A stretch of DNA of 64,000 bases. Origin: Neodiprion pinetum (lineage: Eukaryota; Arthropoda; Insecta; Hymenoptera; Diprionidae). The stretch lies in contig NC_060232.1 in NCBI RefSeq assembly GCF_021155775.2, positions 27,721,922-27,785,921 on the forward strand. Reading direction: 5' to 3'. The notes under the pieces were generated by a model. That model was given only the letters and a program-made list of their open reading frames with translations. It did not search any database and had not been told where the DNA came from. Each line of letters begins with the position of its first letter. The first letter of the stretch is position 1. Both the position numbers and the translations under genes were made by a program. This document shows positions 32,262-43,012 of the stretch, piece by piece.

Positions 32262-35195
32262 TCAGAAATCGCAGCGAAAAGAGCGTAGGACCAACAGAAG
32301 AGAAATGGCGAGCGAAAAAGCACCTGCTGAAAAATGTCGAAAATTCGGGTTTTCGTTTTTCGGCCGTAACTTGTAATGCGTTGATTGCAGCGTATTCGGA
32401 CTGCGCCCAATCGATTTCTCTCGCAAAATTACGCCGGAATAGTGCCACAATTAATCATTTCCAGCACTTTTGAAAATCGCAAAAATTCTCGCCAAAAATG
32501 GAAAGGGGTTAGCCTTACTTTTATTTTGGGCAAAAAACTTTTGGTCTCAGATTCGATTTGAATGACCCTTATCTGACCAATTGGACCCTCAGGAACTCAG
32601 AAATCGCAGCGAAACGAGCGTAGGACCAACAGGAGAAAAATGGCGAGCGAAAAAGCACCTGCTGAAAAATGTCGAAAATTCGGGTTTTCGTTTTTCGGCC
32701 GTAACTTGTAATGCGTTGATTGCAGCGTATTGGGACTGCGCCCAATCGATTTCTCTCGCAAAATTACGCCGGAATAGTGCCACAATTAATCATTTCCAGC
32801 ACTTTTGAAAATCGCGAAAATTTTCGCCAAAAATGGAAAGGGGTTAGCCTCACTTTTTTTTTGGGCAAAAAACTTTTGGTCTCAGATTCGATTTGAATGA
32901 CCCTTATCTGACCAATTGGACCCTCAGGAACTCAGAAATCGCAGCGAAACGAGCGTAGGACCAACAGGAGAGAAATGGCGAGCGAAAAAGCACCCGCTGA
33001 AAAATGTCGAAAATTGAGGTTTTGGTTTTTTGGCTGTAACTTTTGATGCGTTGATCGTAGCGTATTGGAACTGCACCCAATCGTATTCTCTCGCAAAATT
33101 ACGTCGGAATAGTCCATAGAAGACTCTATTCCAGCACTTTTTGAAATCGCGAGAATTTTCGCCGGAAATGCAAAGGGGTTAGCCTTACTTTTTTTTTGGG
33201 CAAAAAACTTTTGGTCTCAGATTCGATTTGAATGACCCTCATCTGACCAATTGAACCCTCAGGAACTCAGAAATCGCAGCGAAAAGAGCGTAGGACCAAC
33301 AGGAGAGAAATGGCGAGCGAAAAAGCACCTGCTGAAAAATGTCGAAAATTCGGGTTTTCGTTTTTCGGCCGTAACTTGTAATGCGTTGATTGCAGCGTAT
33401 TGGGACTGCGCCCAATCGATTTCTCTCGCAAAATTACGCCGGAATAGTGCCACAATTAATCATTTTCAGCACTTTTGAAAATCGCGAAAATTCTCGCCAA
33501 AAATGGAAAGGGGTTAGCCTTACTTTTTTTTTGGGCAAAAAACTTTTGGTCTCAGATTCGATTTGAATGACCCTTATCTGACCAATTGGACCCTCAGGAA
33601 CTCAGAAATCGCAGCGAAACGAGCGTAGGACCAACAGGAGAAAAATGGCGAGCGAAAAAGCACCTGCTGGAAAATGTCGAAAATTCGGGTTTTCGTTTTT
33701 CGGCCGTAACTTGTAATGCGTTGATTGTAGCGTATTGGGACTGCGCCCAATCGATTTCTCTCGCAAAATTACGCCGGAATAGTGCCACAATTAATCATTT
33801 TCAGCACTTTTGAAAATCGCGAAAATTTTCGCCAAAAATGGAAAGGGGTTAGCCTTCCTTTTTTTTCGGGCAAAAAACTTTTGGTCTCAGATTCGATTTG
33901 AATGATCCTTATCTGACCAATTGAACCTTCAGGAACTCAGAAATCGCAGCGAAAAGAGCGTAGGACCAACAGAAGAGAAATGGCGAGCGAAAAAGCACCT
34001 GCTGAAAAATGTCGAAAATTCGGGTTTTCGTTTTTCGGCCGTAACTTGTAATGCGTTGATTGCAGCGTATTCGGACTGCGCCCAATCGATTTCTCTCGCA
34101 AAATTACGCCGGAATAGTGCCACAATTAATCATTTCCAGCACTTTTGAAAATCGCAAAAATTCTCGCCAAAATGGAAAGGGGTTAGCCTTACTTTTATTT
34201 TGGGCAAAAAACTTTTGGTCTCAGATTCGATTTGAATGACCCTTATCTGACCAATTGGACCCTCAGGAACTCAGAAATCGCAGCGAAACGAGCGTAGGAC
34301 CAACAGGAGAAAAATGGCGAGCGAAAAAGCACCTGCTGAAAAATGTCGAAAATTCGGGTTTTCGTCTTTCGGCCGTAACTTGTAATGCGTTGATTGCAGC
34401 GTATTGGGACTGCGCCCAATCGATTTCTCTCGCAAAATTACGCCGGAATAGTGCCACAATTAATCATTTCCAGCACTTTTGAAAATCGCGAAAATTTTCG
34501 CCAAAAATGGAAAGGGGTTAGCCTCACTTTTTTTTTGGGCAAAAAACTTTTGGTCTCAGATTCGATTTGAATGACCCTTATCTGACCAATTGGACCCTCA
34601 GGAACTCAGAAATCGCAGCGAAACGAGCGTAGGACCAACAGGAGAGAAATGGCGAGCGAAAAAGCACCCGCTGAAAAATGTCGAAAATTGAGGTTTTGGT
34701 TTTTTGGCTGTAACTTTTGATGCGTTGATCGTAGCGTATTGGAACTGCACCCAATCGTATTCTCTCGCAAAATTACGTCGGAATAGTCCATAGAAGACTC
34801 TATTCCAGCACTTTTTGAAATCGCGAGAATTTTCGCCGGAAATGCAAAGGGGTTAGCCTTACTTTTTTTTTGGGCAAAAAACTTTTGGTCTCAGATTCGA
34901 TTTGAATGACCCTCATCTGACCAATTGAACCCTCAGGAACTCAGAAATCGCAGCGAAAAGAGCGTAGGACCAACAGGAGAGAAATGGCGAGCGAAAAAGC
35001 ACCTGCTGAAAAATGTCGAAAATTCGGGTTTTCGTTTTTCGGCCGTAACTTGTAATGCGTTGATTGCAGCGTATTGGGACTGCGCTCAATCGATTTCTCT
35101 CGCAAAATTACGCCGGAATAGTGCCACAATTAATCATTTCCAGCACTTTTGAAAATCGCGAAAATTTTCACCAAAAATGGAAAGGGGTTAGCCTT
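32262..35195 (+). repeat. Second five-monomer higher-order repeat, 1675 bp
   Basis: Units at 32262, 32597, 32932 and 33267 recur as 33937, 34271, 34606 and 34941, spaced 1675 bp apart with one base lost in the unit near 34170. The diagnostic unit at 32932/34606 carries AGTCCATAGAAGACTC instead of the usual AGTGCCACAATTAATC. This higher-order unit is distinct from the 1690-bp one at 20.5-25.2 kb. Confidence 0.8.
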
Positions 35196-36857
35196 TGTTA
35201 CGTGGGGGTAAGGGTGTACTGAGCGGTGGTAGTTAATGATTAATTGAATAATCAAGCTCCCACGTAACGACAATGAATAATTATTAAAACTAAGAGAAGA
35301 CCTACCTTTCGATAAGCCGGTAATTTGTAGGATCGTGTTGCTATAGTCCTGTACAGGTCTGTGAGGTTTGTTTAAATTGTTGAGGCAATTTTATAATGAA
35401 GAAAGTGGGAAGAAGGTCGTTCAAAATAAATGTTTAATATGATTTAACTGGTAAAAGATGAAGTATATTCTGTTTCGATTTGGTTATTGAAATGTCTGGT
35501 AACAATCAATGGTGATAATGATATATGAGCCGAAAATAACAATTTATAAAGTGTTCAAGTTCATACAAATCGTGTGTTATAATATTCTAAAGGATATTAT
35601 TATTTGGTACGAGGAACATCTACTCTGAACGATGGTTAACTAGCTGGTCGTGATTATTGGATTGTATCTCTCTTTTTAGATTATCTTGAACCAATTACAT
35701 ATATATTATGGTTAAGTCTTATCCGTTAATTCTTGGAAACAATAAGTACGATTTAATTGGGGGTAGTGAAGCTAGCCACCAATTCTAGACTTGATTTTGA
35801 ATGAAAATTACTGAAGTAGATTTTGATTATAAAGGTGAAACAAGAATTCGTTTAATTTCGAAGATTAACACTCGGATTGACTTAGCTCTAGGTGAATCGG
35901 TCGACGAGATTGAGAGCCGTCGGATCGTGTCGGTCTGCGTCGGTAGAATGCTGGACCAGGGACCTCACCTCAAGGTTGGAAGAGTTGATCAATCGAACGG
36001 TGTTGAACGTCGGTCACTTAGTCTTTTAGATTTGGAATTATATTTAAGATTACCTGATTCGATTGAATCAGGGCCGAACTCAATTTAATCATGGAAAATG
36101 GAATATCATAAAAATGTCTATTCACAGAAAAGATGAGATTTAGTAAAGAACAGAAAAGATGGAAATGTAGAAGGAAGTGAGTCTCTTGCAGCTAACAGAA
36201 TAACTGAATGCTCGAATTTGACGAATTAGCGCGAGACTTTAGGCCGGTCACAACTAAGATCTTCCGAACGCTACTATTGCTCGAGAGGGCTAATCCGGGT
36301 TTACGTCCACGCACTACGCGACTTGACAGACGTAAGACATGGCTGCTTGGGCCAGAGGGTATTAATAGGGAAAAATCTGCAGTTGCAATAAGTTGCAACA
36401 GTAATTAGCCAATTAAGTGCGGGGGCGACCTCCCGGTGTCGAAATCTACATGGTCAGCGTTAGTTCGCGTCATTCGATGGTATTCCGACGATTCTCAATC
36501 TCGTCACTTATAAGATGTTAACAGAAGGTATCTTAAGATAATTCTCACGCATTCATCCACACATCTTAACAAATAATCTATTGTAATTTGGTGGTTCCAA
36601 AGGTAGTGGTTTATCCTAATTATTGATGATAATTTTGACTTAAAAAGAGAGATATTCCCGGGCTGAGCGCCGCTGTTACTAGGTCAGTAATTTTATAGCG
36701 CGATTCCTGGTGTCAGCAAATAAGATACAATGTCAGCGGATGCCGAGGACTGTACGCGACCTTATTAGAATATGAGATTGTTATGAAACAATTAAAGAAA
36801 TGAAATGAAATGGAATTTTGAAAAAGGTACGCCAAGGCAGTACGTCGGGGCGTAACA
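35196..36857. mobile_element. Solo LTR (1662 bp) inserted in a satellite monomer
   Basis: The satellite phrase GTTAGCCTT|ACTTTTTTTT is interrupted by 1662 bp that begin TGTTACG and end CGTAACA, the TG...CA termini of an LTR. The insertion is flanked by a CCTT duplication (35192-35195 and 36858-36861). No gag or pol sequence lies inside; short frames such as 35801-36088 match nothing I recognise. Termini plus 4-bp duplication support a solo LTR left by recombination between two LTRs. A small DNA element with 7-bp inverted ends is less likely. Its strand cannot be fixed. Confidence 0.7.
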
Positions 36858-36861
36858 CCTT

Positions 36862-37197
36862 ACTTTTTTTTTGGGCAAAAAACTTTTGGTCTCAGATTCG
36901 ATTTGAATGACCCTTATCTGACCAATTGAACCCTCAGAAACTCAGAAATCGCAGCGAAAAGAGCGTAGGACCAACAGAAGAGAAATGGCGAGCGAAAAAG
37001 CACCTGCTGAAAAATGTCGAAAATTCGGGTTTTCGTTTTTCGGCCGTAACTTGTAATGCGTTGATTGCAGCGTATTGGGACTGCGCCCAATCGATTTCTC
37101 TCGCAAAATTACGCCGGAATAGTCCATAGAAGACTCCATTCCAGCACTTTTTGAAATCGCGAGAATTTTCGCCAAAAATGCAAAGGGGTTAGCCTTA
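36862..37197 (+). repeat. Last monomer of the 335-bp satellite, right of the solo LTR
   Basis: The interrupted phrase resumes as TTACTTTTTTTTTGGGC and gives one further full monomer with AGTCCATAGAAGACTCCA and TTTCGCCAAAAATGC. It ends at GGGGTTAGCCTTAC near 37197, where unrelated sequence starts. It is the right edge of the array. Confidence 0.9.
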
Positions 37198-37789
37198 CCA
37201 TTGGATGAAGAATATCAAGACAGTAGCCCTCATGGGCTTTCATGTGACAACCGAAAATTGCTCCGCGAGATGTTCCAACGGTAGATTTGAGAACTTATGG
37301 CAGAACATCAGAGAGTTTCCGATTACAACATGATGCTGGCTGCATTCACCTTCCGAGTAACACAGTCTTTGCAATGGTAAGCCTAAGCCAGTACTTGGCC
37401 TGAGCGTACTTACCGACTTGTCGGCGATACAACAAATTAATAATGAGAATAAATATCTTTCAAAAGTCGTAGAAAAACAGTGATTTAATCAAAGTATAGT
37501 TACCCGAGAGAAGAATGTATACGTAGATCATGAATAAAAATAGATCAGATATAATAATGATGCAGAGACCAAAAAGTATAAATGTATATGCGGTCCATGT
37601 ACGACATTGATACATATGATTCGATTATGATTAATACGTGATACATACTATAAATTTCTTAAATTTCTAGGAAACATACTAGATTATCTACAATAATCGG
37701 CTGTAATATGACAATAAAAGAATTGTTCGTTTCGATGTGGGATTCAATTCGACACGCAGTCTTTATATTCCATAACATTAATAATCAGA
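37198..37789. other. Unassigned segment between satellite and right arm
   Basis: About 590 bp of unique sequence. It starts CCATTGGATGAAG and has an inverted echo, CAATGGTAAGCCT, near 37373; the latter reads like a splice donor (CAATG|GTAAGC). No frame stays open across the interval between them, so I do not call an exon. The rest is AT-rich. Confidence 0.3.
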
Positions 37790-38120
37790 ATTAGGAGTAC
37801 GAATGGGAGTGGGATCAGGAGTAGGAGTATGAATAGAAGTAAGATCAGGAGTAGGTTCAAGAGTGAGAGTAGGAATAGGAGTAGGATCAAGAGTTGGAGT
37901 AAGATAGTTGTAGAAGTAGGAGTAAGATTGAAGTAGAAGTAGGAGTAGGAGTAGAAATAGGAGTATATGAGGAGGGGAGGGGCGGGAAGGCTAGGGGAGT
38001 GTAGGGTAGGGTTGGGTATAGTAGGGTAGGGTAGGAATAGTAGGAAATATCTCCTACTCCTGCTCCTACTCCTATTCCTACTCCTACTCCTGATCCTACT
38101 TCTATTCCTACTTCTCCTCT
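37790..38120. repeat. GGAGTA-type tract followed by its complement (potential hairpin)
   Basis: From 37790 to about 38040 the plus strand is G+A-rich with GGAGTAGGA units. From about 38048 to 38112 it switches to CTCCTACTCCTGCTCC-type units. The two halves could pair, with the turn near 38036-38050 (GGAATAGTAGGAAATATC). This is a local inverted repeat inside the right arm. Confidence 0.6.
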
Positions 38121-38815
38121 ATTCAATACTTTAGAATGTTATATTCACAGTGTACAAATCCTCGTCCTCCTCGTCCACCTCATACTCCTGGTCTTCCTCA
38201 TCCTCCTCCTTGTCCACCTCCGACCACCGCCAACCACCTCCAACAACCACCGATAACCACCTCGGGTTATACCTGGAATAGCAATAAATATTTTCAGTAT
38301 GAGAACACATCAAAAATATTGTGTAAGGATTATTATAATTAATTAGTTAATCAATCATCTAATTATACATATAATAAATTTTGGTAGCGCATTTATAGCT
38401 ACCGAATTCGTGCTTGCGCGAAACACGAATTTAAGTAATTTAATGTAAACATGACAAGTTCAAAAAATCTTAGATAAAATATAAATACAATTGCCATTAA
38501 ATATTATAAAAATGTTTTACTCACCGTGCAGTCATCCTCGTTCTCCTTGTCTTCCTTGTCCTCCTCCTCGTCCACATTGATCACCCACAACCACCCCCAA
38601 CCACCTCCAACCACCTCCAACCATCGCCAACTACCTTCAACGATCACCGACAACCACCTCGGGTTATACCTTGAATAGTAATAACTATTCTTAGTATCCG
38701 AACACATCAAAAATATTGTGTAAGGATTCATACAATTAATTAATTAATAGATAATATAATAAATTTTAGTACCGCATTTATAGCTAATGAATTTGTGCCT
38801 ACCCTACGGAGCGCA

Positions 38816-38980
38816 TGTCCTGGAAGTCGAGTTTCACCAGGTAGCGGACCTGGAGCATAGAAACTACGGGGCGCTTGTCCCTAAAGTCGATTTTCATCAG
38901 CTAGCGAACCTGGAGCGCAGGAGTCACGGAACGCTTGTCCTGGAAGTCGAGTTGCACCAGAAAGCGGATCCGGAACGGGG
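38816..38980 (-). repeat. 60-bp minisatellite, about three units, in right arm
   Basis: Units begin near 38821, 38881 and 38941, each with GTCGA(G/T)TT...CACCAG-type sequence, and match the six units of the left arm in reverse complement. The plus-strand open frame (38787-39074) shows the 20-residue unit VLEVEFHQVADLEHRNYGAL. The third unit breaks up toward the promoter-like end. Confidence 0.8.
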
Positions 38981-39614
38981 TAGAGAACCCTGTACTCGAA
39001 ATCTGCGGAGCGCGATTCTCATCCGTCCGCTCTACTGCGCGGTTGTTTGCAGACTGAGGAATTCGACTAGCTGATTTTAGATCGATGACGTCGAGAGAAA
39101 AAAAATTTTTGGTGACGTCACTTTCTGAACATCCAAGCTTTGGTTTCGAACTTTAATACTATGTATGATGTATGATGTAAGATGTATGATGATGTGATAT
39201 GATGTATAATGATTTTAGTTTCTATATTTCAGACAAGAAGTACGCACTTCATATTTCCTGCCGATTCCAGACTCAAGCGGCTAGGCCCTTCCATAGTCAG
39301 CATTTGACTAAAGATATATTCTTCAGTTAACGGATCAGCTAATACCGCTGCTGTTTTGCGACAGTTGGATGTTAAAAATTTTTGTTTCTACTTCTCAAAT
39401 GTGTGTTAAAATACACTCAAAGTTCCAAGAAGCATTGTTTTATCTCTCTATCTATCTCTCCCTTTCAAAAAAAAAAAAAAGTCGCCGACAATCACCTTTT
39501 TAAGATTTTCAAATCAGGAGACTGTGTTAAATACTGTCTCCTATACGGAGCAGCCATTTCATCTCGATCAAATTAGCGCATCCGTGATGTATTACAGTTA
39601 CTCTGAATTTTTTC

Positions 39615-39957
39615 CGCTACGAACACATTTCAAAAACAATTCTGATTCTTCATCCAACGTAGATACTTCACTTGCGACTAGCTTAAACAGCGTTTCGATT
39701 CTATTCCTACGAAAATTCACGATCGAGAGAGGAAATGAAAAGTTCTTGGAATAATTATGAATATCAATGATCAACTTAGTTTTTGACCTCTGTGTGTTCA
39801 ATGGGGATTAATTCTTGGATATGAAGGTCATAATAAGAACGTAGAATAACTTGTTAACATTTCGGCCCAAAGTGAGGGCCCTCTACAAGACGAAATGTAT
39901 AACTTGATCTGTTCAATTAATACACCAAATAAAATTACAATAATGAAGAAATTGAAT
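39615..39957. other. Right flank of the inverted-arm element
   Basis: Sequence just outside the right arm, with a minus-strand open frame (39598-39801) of no recognised family. A short segment AAAGTGAGGGCCCTC near 39870 contains the palindrome GAGGGCCCTC. Nothing else is recognised. Confidence 0.35.
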
Positions 39958-40275
39958 TGAATATGAATAATAATGTTGTAGAATACATGGAGGAACAGGG
40001 GAACGAAGAGGATGAAGGTGGTCGGAGGTGTTCGGAAATGGTAGGAGGTGGTAGGCGCTGGTAGGAGGTAGTAGGGGGTGGTAGAAGTTAGTTGGATATG
40101 GTAGGAGGTAGTAGAAGGTAATCGGAGCTGGTAGGAAGTGTTTGGTGGGAGTTGGAAGTGATCGGCGGTGGTCCATGAGGACGAGGTGGACGAGGAGGAC
40201 GAAAGTGGTCGGAGGTGGGAGTAGTTGGTTGACGGTGGTTGGTGGTGCTCGGAGGTAGTAGGGGTGGTTGGCGGT
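39958..40275 (+). repeat. GGTGGTNGG purine-rich repeat outside the right arm
   Basis: Degenerate units such as GGTGGTAGGAGG, GGTGGTCGGAGG and GACGAGGTGGACGAGGAGGA fill the interval. They resemble the left-arm tracts at 12830-12960 and 13235-13420 in the same orientation. This may be a third, decayed copy of the inner arm sequence. The minus-strand frame here is proline/leucine-rich by composition only. Confidence 0.6.
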
Positions 40276-40539
40276 GGACACGATTACGCGTCTTCTCACA
40301 GGGATAATCGAGCTGATCGACATTTCTAAGTCGCAGTTGACAAGTAGTCTTACGTACTCACTTTGTAGCGACTCAATCTGAAGCTTCTATACCGACACTA
40401 CTTTGGCTGCTACGAATGTCGGTGCGAGCCCGTTAAGTAGAGTCGATAGAGCAGAATCCTCCTACGCTCCCAGGCCCACCTGGGCCCACTTGCCCGCCGA
40501 AAACTGGTCACAAAAATTTACCCTGGGGTATCCGTCTTT

Positions 40540-40777
40540 ATATTTTTCAGTCAACGACCCACTGTAGAAATCTACTCGCCTTAGTGCCATCTGATGGCGC
40601 CAATGGTAAATCATCGGGAACGGTACGATTCTATGCGCAGTGTTTGTTCCGTGGTCTGCTCATTCCATGCATATGTTTATGGAGTTGTGGTGACGTTAAA
40701 TTTCACCAGAATAATTAGCGAGAAAGCAAAAAAATCCCAGATAACACCTCGTGATTCATTCCGTTTTCATTGCAAAG
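40540..40777 (+). promoter_or_regulatory. Candidate promoter / 5' untranslated exon of the Lifeguard gene
   Basis: A less AT-rich stretch upstream of the Lifeguard coding exon ends in a plausible donor (GCAAAG|GTAGGA at 40778). It includes the near-palindrome GCCATCTGATGGCGCC at 40588-40603. No coding sequence is recognised. Position and donor suit a non-coding first exon spliced to the coding exon at about 41.5 kb; this is inference, and transcript data would decide. Confidence 0.3.
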
Positions 40778-41539
40778 GTAGGAAAAAGTATTACACGAAT
40801 GCAATTGAAATTAATGTTTCACATCGAAGTGAGTGAGCCGTAATCGTTATACGTGTTCATACTTAATTTCACTACGGCATATCTGCAAATTCTTAAATCA
40901 AGGTAAACAATATTATACTTGTTATCATTGCAAATATAAAGATGGTGTCACAACTTTTCCGTATTGTGTGACGTTTCTTTTATGCCAGTAACTAACCTTC
41001 ACAAAATAGTTGATAAGAATTCTATTCTTGTTTTCCATAATAACAATGAAATGTCGAAACTGAATTTAGAATTGAAATAACTTTATTGAGTGAAAAAGCA
41101 AAATACATTTTATGCTGAACAATTGTAACGGTACCATGTCAGAAATTTTTGGTGAAAACTTCACTTAGTCGTATCTGTTATTCCGTTACACAAGATCCAT
41201 TCGAGGAAACGAATTTGGTAAAATGCATTTATTCTTTTGCTTTGATATTTCCATTAGTGGTTTTCCTACCTGTATGTGTTTAAATTTTACTGTCACCAAA
41301 ATTTGTATTTTTATATTTAATCTGATTAAACTACCACATGATCGTCTTATGTATGATGATGGCAAGGTTTCAATTCGATAGCAAAACGACCAATTATTAT
41401 TGAATATTTATTACTAGTATTTAAAAATATCAGTTGCAATGTTTTGACATTTATTGACCAGGGTCAATACACAATTTCTCAAAGCACCTATGTTACTTCG
41501 TTTTTTCAAGGAATCACAAGCATTTATAATCAACTTGAA

Positions 41540-42848
41540 ATGGCTACCGTACCACTGATGTTCGCGGAAGAGGATATTGAGGGAGGGGGCAAAGAAGAAA
41601 CATCGAATGGGATAGAAAACGACTTTGCATATAACAACAATGTGCAAAATGCTAATATTAAAATACGAATGGCTTTTTTGCGTAAAGTCTATGGTCTCTT
41701 GAGTGTTCAGTTGCTCATGACCATTGTTGTCGCAGCCATATGTATGTTGAGCAAGCCTGTTAGATTGTTCATACACCAAAAGTAAGGATCCAATCATCTT
41801 TGATGCTTTATACATGTATCAGTTAGTGAAAATTACGCTATTACATATTTTCAAATACAAATTGTAACAAGTAAATAATTTTAGAGAATTAAAAAAGTCC
41901 AAGCAATTCGGCATGATGTTTATCATAAGTTAGAACTTCCTTTTCACTTCAGTTATGATTACTGCCCCTCTTAGACCACATACTTCATACTCACTTTCTT
42001 CTTATCATGGTGATATTTCAGCGAATGGATGGTTGGATTGTCATTCTTCATGACCCTCGGATTTATGATGGCGTTAATCTTCAAGAGAAGAGAACACCCC
42101 ATGAATTTGATTCTTCTGGGTGCATTTGTAAGTATCATTAATGAAAAAGTATCAGGAATTTTACGTTTTGTCTAAATAGTAAAGAGTTAGTAGCTCATAA
42201 TAAAAAATAAACTTTATTATTGATTGCAGACTTTGGTTCAATCGTACACAGTTGGGGTTATTGTTACAATGTACGACCAAGCAATTGTCTTAGAGGCTTT
42301 ACTTATCACGTTGACGGTGGTTGCTGGATTAACAGCTTATACGTTTCAAACAAAAAAAGACTTTTCGTTTTTAGGTTTTGGGTAAGTATACTTTACTTCA
42401 AGTTTTGTTTTGAAATATTAATTACATGCAAATCAGTATGTGAAGTGAACTTTGCTATCTGGAGTCGCAGTTATTCGCTTTTAGCTACTCCTATAATGTC
42501 TACGTTATTCTATTCTTTTAATAACTGTGCACCTAAAGATTGATAAAAAAGCGAATTAGGTATTTCTGATTAACTAACAGGCGAATATTCATTTTCAGAT
42601 TGTTTGCTGGTCTGTGTGCCCTCCTGGTTGGTGGAATTCTTCAAATTTTCGTACAAAGTACTGGATTTGAGTTGCTGCTCAGCATAGGGGGTGCTCTGCT
42701 GTTTTCGATGTTCATTATATTTGATACACAACTCTTAATGCGCACATTGTCACCTGAAGAGTATATTTTGGCAACCATTAATCTGTACATGGATATAATT
42801 AATTTATTCGTGCATATTCTCAGAGCTTTGGCTGCTTCTAGGCAATAA
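41540..42848 (+). CDS. TMBIM4: Protein lifeguard 4 / TMBIM4-type Bax-inhibitor-1 family membrane protein
   Basis: Four exons, 41540-41781, 42022-42127, 42230-42381 and 42599-42848 (stop TAA), all GT-AG with matching phases, give 249 residues; vertebrate TMBIM4 is about 238. The ATG at 41540 is chosen because homology begins soon after it; an in-frame upstream start at 41444 would add 32 unlike residues. Residues 1-40 are acidic and cytosolic, followed by the family hallmark IKIRMAFLRKVYGLLSVQLL. About seven hydrophobic segments follow. Conserved Asp209 (FDTQLLM) and Asp232 (LYMDIINLF) correspond to the two pore aspartates of the family. Family members sit in Golgi/ER membranes, modulate calcium leak and restrain apoptosis. 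LSPEEYILATINLYMDIINL is closer to TMBIM4 than to TMBIM1-3 or BI-1. The gene appears intact. Confidence 0.95.
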
Positions 42849-43006
42849 TTAATGCTCATGAGAGTTCAAAACTTTTTCCAATTTCTTATTATATTTAGTG
42901 CTTGATTGCCAAGATAAAATGTTCCGTTATAATTAAGGTAAAAATTTCTTGTCTCACTTTTTTGCCATTTTTTACGCACTTGGCGTGTGTTAAGCTTCTT
43001 AAGATG

Positions 43007-43012
43007 AATAAA
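43007..43012 (+). terminator. Poly(A) signal AATAAA of the Lifeguard gene
   Basis: The first canonical AATAAA downstream of the Lifeguard stop codon lies 159 nt past it, a normal 3' UTR length. It is followed by T-rich sequence. Confidence 0.6.

Larger units (their letters stand above)
19100..35195 (+). repeat. 335-bp satellite DNA array, about 48 tandem monomers
   Basis: Monomers of 335 bp run head to tail; some are 350 bp because of a 15-bp insertion, as near 21730, 23420 and 28130. Fixed landmarks are CAGATTCGATTTGAATGACC, GGAACTCAGAAATCGCAGCG, GTGCCACAATTAATCATTTTC, and the 14-bp palindrome GCGAAAATTTTCGC (or the variant GCAAAAATTCTCGC), followed by GGAAAGGGGTTAGCC. Unit starts by the GGAACTCAG landmark include 19150, 19485, 19820, 20155 and so on to 34939. 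Edge units (19.1-20.4 kb) are more diverged than central ones, as expected when unequal exchange homogenises an array. Small open frames (62-75 codons) on both strands recur in every unit but are not continuous between units, since 335 is not a multiple of three. I regard it as non-coding. Confidence 0.97.
37790..39614 (-). repeat. Right arm of the very long inverted repeat (Foldback-like)
   Basis: Reverse-complement counterpart of 11576-13540. From the outer edge (GTTACTCTGAATTTTTT, 39598-39614) inward it carries the CACCTTTTTAAGATTTTC block, AAGCGGCTAGGCCCTTCC, the TGACGTCA pair, three 60-bp units, donor-like TTACTCACCGTGCAG (38518-38532), and pyrimidine/purine tracts. It has fewer minisatellite units and a shorter donor-block spacing than the left arm, so the arms have evolved separately. 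The flank beyond 39614 shows no similarity to the left flank. Confidence 0.8.

Noticed and set aside
19145..35152. Recurring 62-, 64- and 75-codon open frames on both strands of the satellite
   Set aside because: They repeat with every 335-bp monomer, overlap each other on opposite strands, and the monomer length is not a multiple of three; they follow from the repeat sequence, not from coding selection.
19100..35195. CRISPR-like array
   Set aside because: Monomers are continuous with no unique spacers, and the genome is animal.
37198..37380. Exon bounded by CCATTGG and CAATG|GTAAGC
   Set aside because: All frames contain stops within the interval; kept only as an unassigned segment.
11576..39614. 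Inverted arms as an assembly mirror artefact
   Set aside because: The arms differ by many substitutions and by repeat copy number, which an artefactual mirror would not show.
39913..40323. 136-codon minus-strand proline/leucine-rich frame
   Set aside because: It is the translation of a GGTGG simple repeat.
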